Source of the DNA: a virus | Direction: 5' to 3' (one strand) | Length of the DNA: 20,347 nt | IMG/VR virus record: IMGVR_UViG_3300030103_001587 | Location: 1 to 20,347 of that record | Part shown: one piece after another, positions 13,254 to 20,347 of the stretch | Layout of the letters: every line of letters starts with the position of its first letter | How positions within the stretch are numbered: position 1 is the first letter of the stretch | Notes under the pieces: generated by a model | What the model was told of the DNA's origin: nothing | Seen by the model: only the letters and a program-made list of their open reading frames with translations | Databases searched by the model: none | Position numbers and translations under genes: made by a program

Positions 13254-15308
13254 GTGGCAGTTTCTAATGTAGAACTCAGAGTCAATGCTAGTGGTGCGAC
13301 TAGATCATTAAGAAATGTACAAAATCAAACTGTTCAATTACAAAGATCTTTTGGAGGTTTACAAACTCAAGTTGCTAGAGTTGCATCTGCAATAGCATTA
13401 GTTGGTGCATCAAGATTTGTTTTTTTTAAAACAGCAGAATTAGAAACACAAAGAAAAAGTTTAGAAGTTCTTACTGGATCTGTCAAAGACACAAATAAAA
13501 TAATAAAAGAGCTTCAAGAATTTGGTGCTGTCACACCTTTTACAAGTAGTCAATTAATAGAGCAAACAAAGAGATTAAAAGCTTTTGGTTTTGAAACAGA
13601 AGAACTAGTTGATACTACAAAGAGATTATCTGAGGTTGCTGGTGCTACTGGTGCTGATTTAGAAGGTATAGCAACCGCATTCGGACAAATAAGGGCAAAA
13701 GGTAAATTGCAACAAGAGGAAAATTTACAGTTATTAGAAAGAGGAGTTGACATAACAAGTGAACTTGAAAAATTAACAAACAAACAAGGAGAGGCTTTTG
13801 CCTCTGCGATGCGTAAAGGTGAAATAGGTGCTGATCTTGTAAATCAGGCATTAATAAACTTAACTAATGAAGGCGGTGCATTTTTTGGTGGAGCAACTGC
13901 ACAGGCAACAACGTTAAATGGTAAATTATCTACATTACAAGATTCTTTTGATACTTTAGGAAGAACTGTTGGACAAGTATTGAGTCCAGCTTTAAAAACT
14001 GCCATTACTGCTTTTTCAGATTTAACTTTAAGTACTAGTAATTTTTTACAAACCTCAGAAGGAAAAACGGCTTTAATTTTTACAGGTGTTGCCTTTGCTG
14101 TTAAAGGAGTTGTTGCTGCAAACGCTTTGTTAAAAGCTTCACTTACTGTTTTGACTGCGAAATTCGCTGCTACAAGTGCTGGAGCAATTGCGTTGGCAAA
14201 AGCACAAGCAACAGCATCACTATCAACAAAAGCATTAGCTATAGCAACTGGTGGTTTAAGTTTAGCTTTAAGTGCTTTACCATTAGTAGCTATTGCTGGA
14301 GGGTTTGCATTTTTGACAAATGCAATTATTAAAGCAATAAATAAACAAAAAGAATTTAATGAACTACTAGATGGAGGTAGTGTTGAAGAATTTAAGTCAA
14401 AAATTAAAGAAACAGAAAAAGAAATTTCAACTTTAGAAGAAAAAATCGCAAAAATTACAAAAAATCAAGGAGATTTTGTCATGGTTTCTGGTGCGGAAGC
14501 TTTTGAAGTAGATTTAAAAAGAGCAAACGATCAATTAAAAGAATTAAAAAAAGGTTTAGAAAAAGCAGAAGAATTAAGTTTAGCAAATGAATTTAAAACA
14601 GCAGCTAAAAATATACATGAACAAAAGAAAGGACTTGAACAAATAATTGAAAGATCAAAAATAAGAACTGAAGAGGGAAAAATTCAATTTGATATAGAAC
14701 AAAGAAGGTTGGAGTTGCAAAAAGAATTTGGAGTTGAATTAGGAAATGAACTTTTAAAAAAAGAACTGGCACTAAAACCTTTACAAAAGCAAGTTGATAA
14801 AATTAAGGAATCTGAAGAAGCTGCTAAAAGATTATCTGAAGCTTTTAAAAAAATAGGAGATGATATTGCAACAGGTGTAAGTGATGCTTTAACAGATGCG
14901 ATCATGCAGACAAAATCTTTAGCAGAGGTAGCAAACGCTTTATTAAACGATATTGCTAGACAACTCCTAAGACTTGGTGTTAATACACTATTATCTAGTA
15001 CATTTGGTGGAATATTTAAGAGTTTACCTACCTTTGCCACTGGTGGAAGGCCAACTGTAGGGCAGCCTTCAATAGTAGGAGAAAAAGGCCCAGAATTATT
15101 TGTTCCATCAAGGGCTGGCACTATTATTCCAAATAATCAATTAGGTGGAGGTAGCATGACAAATAATATTGTTGTTAATGTTGATGTAAGTGGAGGTGTT
15201 GACGCACAGGGAGGAGAACAAGAAGGCAGAGAACTTGGAAGACTTATTGCGGTGGCGGTACAATCTGAAATAATACAACAAAAAAGAGCAGGGGGTTTAT
15301 TAGCATAA
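13254..15308 (+). CDS. Tape measure protein
   Basis: A 684-residue protein that sets tail length and is ejected with the DNA. Residues 57-175 hold the conserved tape measure domain (ETQRKSLEVLTGSVKDTNKI, FGAVTPFTSSQLIEQTKRLK, ADLEGIATAFGQIRAKGKLQ). Residues 270-360 are hydrophobic with several possible membrane-crossing helices (FTGVAFAVKGVVAANALLKA and LSLALSALPLVAIAGGFAFL), suited to crossing the cell membrane. Residues 375-530 are coiled coil. The end has ATGGRPTVGQPSIVGEKGPE then LFVPSRAGTIIPNN, a very common tape measure terminus. At about 0.15 nm per residue the tail would be near 100 nm. The start is GTG 13254, with AAAGGAG at 13234-13240, 13 nt away, a long spacing. Confidence 0.92.
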   Translation: MAVSNVELRVNASGATRSLRNVQNQTVQLQRSFGGLQTQVARVASAIALVGASRFVFFKTAELETQRKSLEVLTGSVKDTNKIIKELQEFGAVTPFTSSQLIEQTKRLKAFGFETEELVDTTKRLSEVAGATGADLEGIATAFGQIRAKGKLQQEENLQLLERGVDITSELEKLTNKQGEAFASAMRKGEIGADLVNQALINLTNEGGAFFGGATAQATTLNGKLSTLQDSFDTLGRTVGQVLSPALKTAITAFSDLTLSTSNFLQTSEGKTALIFTGVAFAVKGVVAANALLKASLTVLTAKFAATSAGAIALAKAQATASLSTKALAIATGGLSLALSALPLVAIAGGFAFLTNAIIKAINKQKEFNELLDGGSVEEFKSKIKETEKEISTLEEKIAKITKNQGDFVMVSGAEAFEVDLKRANDQLKELKKGLEKAEELSLANEFKTAAKNIHEQKKGLEQIIERSKIRTEEGKIQFDIEQRRLELQKEFGVELGNELLKKELALKPLQKQVDKIKESEEAAKRLSEAFKKIGDDIATGVSDALTDAIMQTKSLAEVANALLNDIARQLLRLGVNTLLSSTFGGIFKSLPTFATGGRPTVGQPSIVGEKGPELFVPSRAGTIIPNNQLGGGSMTNNIVVNVDVSGGVDAQGGEQEGRELGRLIAVAVQSEIIQQKRAGGLLA

Positions 15309-15655
15309 TGGCTACTTTTCCAGACATCAAGCCTTCTTATGGGTCAAGAAAAACTAATGCACCTATCAACAGGGTTGTAAGATTTGCTGATGGGTTTGAG
15401 CAACGCATTGTTTTTGGTCTTGCACAGAATCAAAATCCAAAAGAATTTAATTTTACATTCAATGTTTCTGAAACTGATGCTGATACAATCGAAACTTTTT
15501 TAGATGCAAGGGCAAATGATCAGGCTAGTTTTGACTACACACCAGCAGGGGAAAGTTCTTCAATGAAGTTTGTTTGTGATACTTGGACAAAATCAATTCC
15601 ATACAATAACAGGGCAACTATTAATGCAACATTTAGAGAGGTGTTTGAACCATGA
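15308..15655 (+). CDS. Minor tail protein, lambda gpM-like
   Basis: A 115-residue tail tip protein. The sequence FPDIKPSYGSRKTNAPINRV then VRFADGFEQRIVFGLAQNQN, the FNFTFNVSETDADTIETFLD segment, the aromatic ASFDYTP and the TINATFREVFEP end correspond to the lambda gpM / phage minor tail family, in which a beta-rich domain forms a ring linking tube and tip. Length fits the family. Its ATG overlaps the tape measure stop (TAATG) and its own stop overlaps the next ATG, consistent with coupled translation of the tip genes in the lambda order M, L, K, I, J. Confidence 0.85.
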   Translation: MATFPDIKPSYGSRKTNAPINRVVRFADGFEQRIVFGLAQNQNPKEFNFTFNVSETDADTIETFLDARANDQASFDYTPAGESSSMKFVCDTWTKSIPYNNRATINATFREVFEP

Positions 15656-16641
15656 GTACTGCCCCAATAATTACAGATTTACAAAAGATAAATCCCTCTG
15701 CGATTATTGAGCTTTTTACTTTAGAAACAACTGTTGCTTTACATGGCTCTGCTCAAACTTATAGATTTCACAATGGAACAAACTTAAATAACAATGGAGA
15801 TATAGTCTGGGCTGGCAATACTTATATTAAATTACCAATTACAGCAGAGGGGTTTGCTTATCAACGTGGGCAGATTCCTAGACCTACACTGACAGTTAGT
15901 AATGCTCTTGGAACTATTACAGCTATCTTGTTAAATGTTAATCAGGTAACGACAGGAAATGATCTGACAGGCTGCACTGTAACTAGGATAAGGACACTTG
16001 CAAGATATCTTGATAATGTGAATTTTCCAGTTACTACAACAAGTTCTACAACAACAACAACAATTGCCGACCCAGCAGATGCTGAATCTGTAACTTACAC
16101 AGTTACTGTGGCAAACGTAGGTGGGATAAATATATTTTTAATAAATGGTGTTAATAACCCTGTTATAACAATGAAACGTGGGTCAACTTATATATTTAAT
16201 CAATCTGATAGCTCAAACGTTGGACACCCTTTGAGAATTAAATCTGATGCTGGAGGACAGCAGACTACAACAAATGCTGGGACTCTTGGAACAGATGCCA
16301 CAGTCACTTATCAGCCAGCTTATCCTGATGCTCCTAGTGATTTGAGATATTACTGCACAGTTCATGGAAATGCTATGGGTAACACAATCACAATGAATAA
16401 TCCAAATACAACAACTCAAGAAACAACGACAACCTCAACACAGCAAGTCAATCCTTTAGGAACACCAGACCCAACAGCAGAATTTCCAAGAGAAATATAT
16501 AAAATCGACAGAAAATCATCAGAAACAAGAGATATTGTAGAGTTTGAACTTGCTGCCCCTTTTGATCTTGCTGGAGTAAAAAGCCCTAAACGTCTTTGTA
16601 CTAGAGACAATTTTCCAAGTATCGGAACATTTATTGCATGA
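15652..16641 (+). CDS. Lambda gpL-like minor tail protein carrying an inserted cupredoxin-like domain
   Basis: A 329-residue tail tip protein. Residues 1-127 (ITDLQKINPSAIIELFTLET, FHNGTNLNNNGDIVWAGNTY, then YQRGQIPRPTLTVSNALGTI) and 268-329 (DPTAEFPREIYKIDRKSSET, RDIVEFELAAPFDLAGVKSP) are gpL. Between them, bounded by Thr-rich stretches at 127-138 and 254-264, lies about 115 residues with a cupredoxin pattern: beta strands, GHPLRI with His192, and YYCTVHGNAMG with Cys235, His238 and Met242, a complete type 1 copper ligand set. The gpL C-terminus ends right after KRLCTRDNFPSIG, so the cysteine-rich section that holds a 4Fe-4S cluster in lambda gpL is missing. Stop and next ATG overlap. gpL identity is firm; copper binding is inferred. 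Confidence 0.85.
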   Translation: MSTAPIITDLQKINPSAIIELFTLETTVALHGSAQTYRFHNGTNLNNNGDIVWAGNTYIKLPITAEGFAYQRGQIPRPTLTVSNALGTITAILLNVNQVTTGNDLTGCTVTRIRTLARYLDNVNFPVTTTSSTTTTTIADPADAESVTYTVTVANVGGINIFLINGVNNPVITMKRGSTYIFNQSDSSNVGHPLRIKSDAGGQQTTTNAGTLGTDATVTYQPAYPDAPSDLRYYCTVHGNAMGNTITMNNPNTTTQETTTTSTQQVNPLGTPDPTAEFPREIYKIDRKSSETRDIVEFELAAPFDLAGVKSPKRLCTRDNFPSIGTFIA

Positions 16642-17339
16642 ACTGGAAAGACGCTGCTCTTGCTCATGCGAAAGACCAAGACCCTAAAGAATCTTGCGGA
16701 CTTTTATTAAATATAAAAGGTAAAGAAAGATATTTTCCTTGTAAAAATTTATCAATGACAGCTTTTCAGTGTTTTATTATTGACCCAGAGGATTATATAA
16801 GGGCAGATAATACAGGAGATATTATAGCTGTGGTTCATAGCCACCCTGTTACACCACCAGTAGCAAGTCAATCCGATAAGGTAGCCTGTGAACAAAGCGG
16901 CCTTGTTTGGCACATAGTAAACCCTAAAACGGAGTCATGGGGTTATTTAAAGCCAACAGGTTATAAAGCTCCCATTCTTGGCAGAGAGTGGGCTTGGGGA
17001 ATCACAGATTGCTATACCTTAGTTCGTGATTGGTATAAAGAAAAACTAAATATAAATTTAATTGACTGGCATAGACCTACAACACTGGAAGATTTCAACA
17101 AAGATCCAATGTTTGAAAAATGTGCAGAAGAAACAGGTTTTAGAGAACTTAATCCTGATGAAAAATTAATAAATGGAGATTTGTTATTTATGTCGATTTT
17201 TTCCAATAATTTGAATCATGTGGCAATTTTCGTAGATGGTGATGTTTTACACCATTTAACAGATAGACTTAGTTGCATAGAGCCATACTCTGAATGGTTG
17301 CTAAAATGCACAGGTAAGAGGTTGCGTTATGTTGCGTAA
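16638..17339 (+). CDS. Tail assembly protein, lambda gpK-like (JAMM plus NlpC/P60 peptidase)
   Basis: A 233-residue two-domain protein. The N-terminal JAMM/MPN metallopeptidase has Glu18 in KESCGLLL, His67 and His69 in VVHSHP and Asp80 in SQSD, the full zinc-binding and catalytic set. The C-terminal NlpC/P60 cysteine peptidase has Cys125 in GITDCYTLVRDWY and His194 in LNHVAIFVDG, with His205 or His206 as a possible third residue. In lambda, gpK is needed to assemble the tip, and the NlpC part may cut peptidoglycan during entry. The start overlaps the gpL-like stop (ATGA), and the end overlaps the gpI-like gene by 11 nt. Both active sites look intact. Confidence 0.92.
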   Translation: MNWKDAALAHAKDQDPKESCGLLLNIKGKERYFPCKNLSMTAFQCFIIDPEDYIRADNTGDIIAVVHSHPVTPPVASQSDKVACEQSGLVWHIVNPKTESWGYLKPTGYKAPILGREWAWGITDCYTLVRDWYKEKLNINLIDWHRPTTLEDFNKDPMFEKCAEETGFRELNPDEKLINGDLLFMSIFSNNLNHVAIFVDGDVLHHLTDRLSCIEPYSEWLLKCTGKRLRYVA

Positions 17340-17946
17340 AATAAAACTATATGGAGAGTTAGCCAATTTTATTGGCCATAAAGAGTTTGAGATAAAGGCT
17401 GATACTTTGAGTCATGCAATTAGTTTTTTAGTGAATAATTTTGAAGGAGTAGAAAAGTATATGAATCCTAAATATTATCAGGTGAAAGTAGGTGATTATG
17501 CTATTGATGAAAGTGAAATAGATCACCCTATAGGTCAACAGGATATACATTTTGTACCTGTCATACAAGGTGCTGGAGGTAATGTAGGTAAGATATTGCT
17601 TGGGGCTGCTCTTATTGCTGTTGGTATGGGTGCTTTCGGTGCTTTTTCAGGTAAGGCTGTTTCATTTGGAGCTAAAGGAATAGGCTTTTCTAAAGCGGCT
17701 CTTGGAGCAAAAGCTTCATTTGGTATTGGTGCGGCTTTGGTTCTTTCTGGTGTCAGTGATATGTTGTTTCCTGTGCCAAAAATGCCTGAGTTTTCTAGTG
17801 AACAAGACCCCAAGTTGTCATATAGTTTTGGAGGAACTCAAAACACTTCGAGGGCTGGAACTCCAGTGCCTGTTGTCTATGGCGAGATAATTACTGGATC
17901 AGTGGTTATCAGTGGAGCTATTGACACCCAGCAGGTGAGAGCATGA
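17329..17946 (+). CDS. Tail assembly protein, lambda gpI-like
   Basis: A 205-residue protein needed for tip assembly in the lambda system. The N-terminal 80 residues form a beta-grasp (ubiquitin-like) domain: RKIKLYGELANFIGHKEFEI, a helix in SHAISFLVNNFEGVEKYM and the DIHFVPVIQGAGG end. Residues about 83-155 are Gly/Ala-rich and hydrophobic (KILLGAALIAVGMGAFGAFS, then SFGIGAALVLSGVSDMLFP), and the last 35 residues carry the RAGTPVPVVYGEIITGSVVI signature that is characteristic of gpI homologues. It overlaps the gpK-like stop by 11 nt, and its own stop overlaps the gpJ-like ATG. Complete and normal in length. Confidence 0.9.
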   Translation: MLRKIKLYGELANFIGHKEFEIKADTLSHAISFLVNNFEGVEKYMNPKYYQVKVGDYAIDESEIDHPIGQQDIHFVPVIQGAGGNVGKILLGAALIAVGMGAFGAFSGKAVSFGAKGIGFSKAALGAKASFGIGAALVLSGVSDMLFPVPKMPEFSSEQDPKLSYSFGGTQNTSRAGTPVPVVYGEIITGSVVISGAIDTQQVRA

Positions 17947-20347
17947 CAAAACCTAAAATTATAAGGGGTTCTGGAGGAGGAAGCCCACCACCACCACCGC
18001 AGCCAACAAGAACACCAGACACTTTACACAGTAGGCAGTTTGCAACTTTTCTTGACCTTATTTCTGAGGGGGAGATAGAAGGCTTTGCTTCAGCATCAAA
18101 GGAAGGACTTACAAAAGGAACAACTGCATATAACAACTCTTGCCTTAAAGATGTAATCCTTAACGATACTCCTGTTTTAAAAGCTACTGCAAACTCAGCA
18201 AATCCAGTTGCAACAGATTTTAATTTTCAAGATGTAACTTTTAATCCTCGCTTTGGTACGTCTGGACAAACAAAAGTTGAGGGTATTGAAAGTAGTTCCT
18301 CTGTTACAGCAGTTGGAGTAGTAGTTACAGCTTCAAGCCCTGTTACAAGACAGATAACAAATTCAAATGTTGACGCTGCGAATATCACAATAACTTTTCC
18401 TCAAATTCAAAAAGCTACAACAAAAGGAGATTTGCTTGGTTCATCTGTTTCACTCAAGATTTCTGTTCAATATAATTCTGGGGGTTTCAGCGATATTATT
18501 ACTGACACAATTACTGGAAGGACTGCTGATGCCTACCAGAGAGATTACAGAGTTGAGTTAACAGGTGCTTTTCCTGTTGATATTAGAGTCTCAAGAGTCA
18601 CCGCAGATAGTACAGATGCAAGTTTAGTTGATGCTTTTCAATGGACAAGTTTAGGTGAGATTATAGATGACGCAAATACTTATGATAATAGTGCTTACGC
18701 TGCAATCAGGCTTGACTCAATGCAGTTTAGTTCTATTCCATCAAGAAAATATAGAATTAGAGGAGTCAAAGTAAGAATCCCAGCCGCAGGAGCAAACGGC
18801 TCTGGTACACCAAACGTTGACAGTGCAACTGGCCGCATAATTTACCCAGACGGCTATATATTTAATGGTGTCATGGGTTCTGCTGTTTGGACTTCTTGCC
18901 CAGCAATGATATTACTTGATCTTCTTACTAACACAAGATATGGATTTGGAGATCATATAACAGATAGCAGCCTTGATTTATTTTCCTTTGTAACCGCAAG
19001 TAAGTTTGCAAACACTTTAGTTGATGATGGACAGGGAGGACAAGAAGCAAGATTTAGCTGCAATGTAAATATTCAAGGCAGTGCGGAGGCTTTTGATCTT
19101 ATTAATGATCTTGCAGGGGTCATGCGTTGTATGCCTATCTGGTCTGCTGGTAGTATTTCTCTTAAACAGGACAGTCCAGCTTCAGCCTCATACCTTTTTA
19201 ATTTGTCCAACATAACCAGTGATGGATTTACATATTCTGGTAGCAGCCTTAAACAACGTCACAGTGTAGTTTCTGTGTCTTACTTTAATATGGACACTCA
19301 AGACATAGATTTTGAGGTTGTAGAAGATGCCAACTTGATAAGTAAGATAGGCACAAGTATCAAGCAAGTAAAAGCTTTTGCCTGTACTTCAAGAGGACAA
19401 GCGGCCAGATTAGGTCGGGCAATCCTTTTCGGGGAGGCAAATGAAACTGAGGTTTGCAGTTTTACAACTTCGATAGATAGCGGCATTGTAGTTAGGCCGT
19501 CAGCAATCATAGAAATAGCAGACCCTTTAAGGAGTGGTCTAAGAAGAGGTGGCAAAATTTCTTCAGTTACATCAACGACTGTTGTTACTGTTGATGATTC
19601 CACAAACACTGACTTGCCATCTACAAACAACGCAAAGCTGTCTGTGGTGCTTCCAGATGGAACAGTGGAGACAAAGGATATAGTTTCCGTCTCTGGTGCA
19701 ACAATCACTGTGGCAAGTGCCTTTTCTCAAGCACCAAATGTTAATGCAAACTGGTTGATTTCAGATGACACTGTGCAGTCTCAATTATTTAGAGTTATTA
19801 GTGTTGAGGAAGTTGACGGCATAAACTATTCAATTACGGCTTTATCTTATGTAAATGAAAAGTATGCGTTTATTGAAGATGGTTCAACACTGCCGACAAG
19901 AACAGTATCAATACTAAATGAACTTAAAGATCCTCCTACTGCTTTACAGGCTGAAGAAAAATTAGTTGAGATAAATAATCAGGCGGTATCTAAACTTATT
20001 GTCAGTTGGCAGCCTATTGTCGGTGTTACGCAGTATCAGGTTAACTATAGATTCAACAATGGTAACTTTGTTTCTACAACAGTTTCTTCTCCTGATTTTG
20101 AGATATTCAATACTGATATTGGAACGTATGAGTTTCAAATATTTAGCTATAATGCTGCATTGCAGACAAGTGCGACTTCTGCTGATCTGACTTTCAATGC
20201 TGTTGGTAAAACTGCATTACCATCAAATGTTACTGGATTATCAGCCGAACCAATAAATGAAAAATTAGTAAGATTACGTTGGAATTTATCTACAGATTTA
20301 GATGTTACTCATGGAGGTAGGGTGTATGTCAGACATTCTCCTCTCGT
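17943..20347 (+). CDS. Tip attachment / host specificity protein, lambda gpJ-like (3-prime end beyond window)
   Basis: An open frame from ATG 17943 to the window edge with no stop, about 801 residues visible. The start, a Gly-rich then Pro-rich leader followed by TPDTLHSRQFATFLDLISEG with EIEGF, is diagnostic of gpJ N-termini. Further gpJ sections are ITNTITGRTADAYQRDYRVE-like beta repeats, RYGFGDHI after MILLDLLTN, FDLINDLAGVMRCMPIWSAG, and FTYSGSSLKQRHSVVSVSYF. From about residue 660 on, fibronectin type III-like modules start (DPPTALQAEEKLVEINNQAV, then SKLIVSWQPIVGVTQYQVNY; LPSNVTGLSAEPINEKLVRL). The receptor-binding C-terminus is outside the window. It recognises the host surface and caps the tail tip. 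ATGA overlap with gpI-like gene. Confidence 0.92.
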   Translation, partial: MTKPKIIRGSGGGSPPPPPQPTRTPDTLHSRQFATFLDLISEGEIEGFASASKEGLTKGTTAYNNSCLKDVILNDTPVLKATANSANPVATDFNFQDVTFNPRFGTSGQTKVEGIESSSSVTAVGVVVTASSPVTRQITNSNVDAANITITFPQIQKATTKGDLLGSSVSLKISVQYNSGGFSDIITDTITGRTADAYQRDYRVELTGAFPVDIRVSRVTADSTDASLVDAFQWTSLGEIIDDANTYDNSAYAAIRLDSMQFSSIPSRKYRIRGVKVRIPAAGANGSGTPNVDSATGRIIYPDGYIFNGVMGSAVWTSCPAMILLDLLTNTRYGFGDHITDSSLDLFSFVTASKFANTLVDDGQGGQEARFSCNVNIQGSAEAFDLINDLAGVMRCMPIWSAGSISLKQDSPASASYLFNLSNITSDGFTYSGSSLKQRHSVVSVSYFNMDTQDIDFEVVEDANLISKIGTSIKQVKAFACTSRGQAARLGRAILFGEANETEVCSFTTSIDSGIVVRPSAIIEIADPLRSGLRRGGKISSVTSTTVVTVDDSTNTDLPSTNNAKLSVVLPDGTVETKDIVSVSGATITVASAFSQAPNVNANWLISDDTVQSQLFRVISVEEVDGINYSITALSYVNEKYAFIEDGSTLPTRTVSILNELKDPPTALQAEEKLVEINNQAVSKLIVSWQPIVGVTQYQVNYRFNNGNFVSTTVSSPDFEIFNTDIGTYEFQIFSYNAALQTSATSADLTFNAVGKTALPSNVTGLSAEPINEKLVRLRWNLSTDLDVTHGGRVYVRHSPL

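Noticed and set aside
16638-17339. JAMM plus NlpC fusion as a novel two-peptidase system
   Set aside because: This domain pair is the normal architecture of lambda gpK homologues.
19298-19708. Minus-strand open frame of 136 codons within the gpJ-like gene
   Set aside because: It lies wholly within a clear gpJ coding region on the other strand, has low-complexity Ser/Val/Thr composition and no start context; similar shadows opposite the tape measure (14684-15121) and gpI (17535-17813) genes are rejected for the same reason.
1-20347. CRISPR arrays, tRNA or rRNA genes, insertion sequences, integrase or attachment sites
   Set aside because: No repeat-spacer pattern, no cloverleaf-like segment, no transposase or recombinase motifs were seen on either strand.

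Overview
The window is a contiguous stretch of the late structural region of an AT-rich tailed phage (or prophage) with a long, non-contractile lambda-type tail. All genes but one lie on the + strand, most overlapping their neighbours by a few bases (ATGA, TAATG, GTGA, TTGA junctions), which is typical of a single late transcription unit. No lysogeny, replication, lysis, tRNA or integrase gene is visible. The host cannot be read from the sequence. The low GC, the frequent lack of Shine-Dalgarno sequences, the set of tiny lysine-rich proteins and the copper-protein-like insert recall phages of marine bacteria, including picocyanobacteria, but that is inference.

Layout. 10-960: three small pre-terminase genes (a possible DNA-binding protein, a conserved unknown, a 42-residue protein). 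997-2657: small and large terminase. 2684-6364: portal (DUF4055 type) and a 751-residue MuF/SPP1-gp7-type minor head protein whose C-terminus carries a zinc-metallopeptidase HExxH domain. 6345-6647: the only minus-strand gene, convergent with and overlapping the minor head gene. 6663-7845: a cassette of seven tiny, mostly very basic proteins. 7875-9652: scaffold and major capsid protein. 9655-12222: decoration-like protein, head-tail connector, head closure and neck genes, tail terminator and small unknowns. 12252-13235: tail tube and tail assembly chaperones, the second of which has no start codon and seems to need a -1 frameshift. 13254-15308: tape measure. 15308 to the end: tail tip genes in lambda order M, L, K, I, J, with J cut by the window edge.

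The genes form a near-complete head and tail assembly pathway: terminase packages DNA through the portal into a scaffold-built capsid, neck proteins close the head, and a tube measured by the 684-residue tape (about 100 nm if 0.15 nm per residue applies) is initiated on a tip made of the M/L/K/I/J homologues.

The most unusual points are: (1) a cupredoxin-like domain with a complete His-Cys-His-Met type 1 copper ligand set inserted between Thr-rich linkers in the gpL-like tail tip protein, which has also lost the cysteine-rich C-terminus that holds an iron-sulfur cluster in lambda gpL; (2) the zincin fused to the minor head protein, paired with a convergent, overlapping antisense gene that could encode a partner or inhibitor; (3) the block of lysine-rich microproteins, including a 50-nt out-of-frame coding overlap; (4) the noncanonical frameshift signal in the tail chaperone genes.
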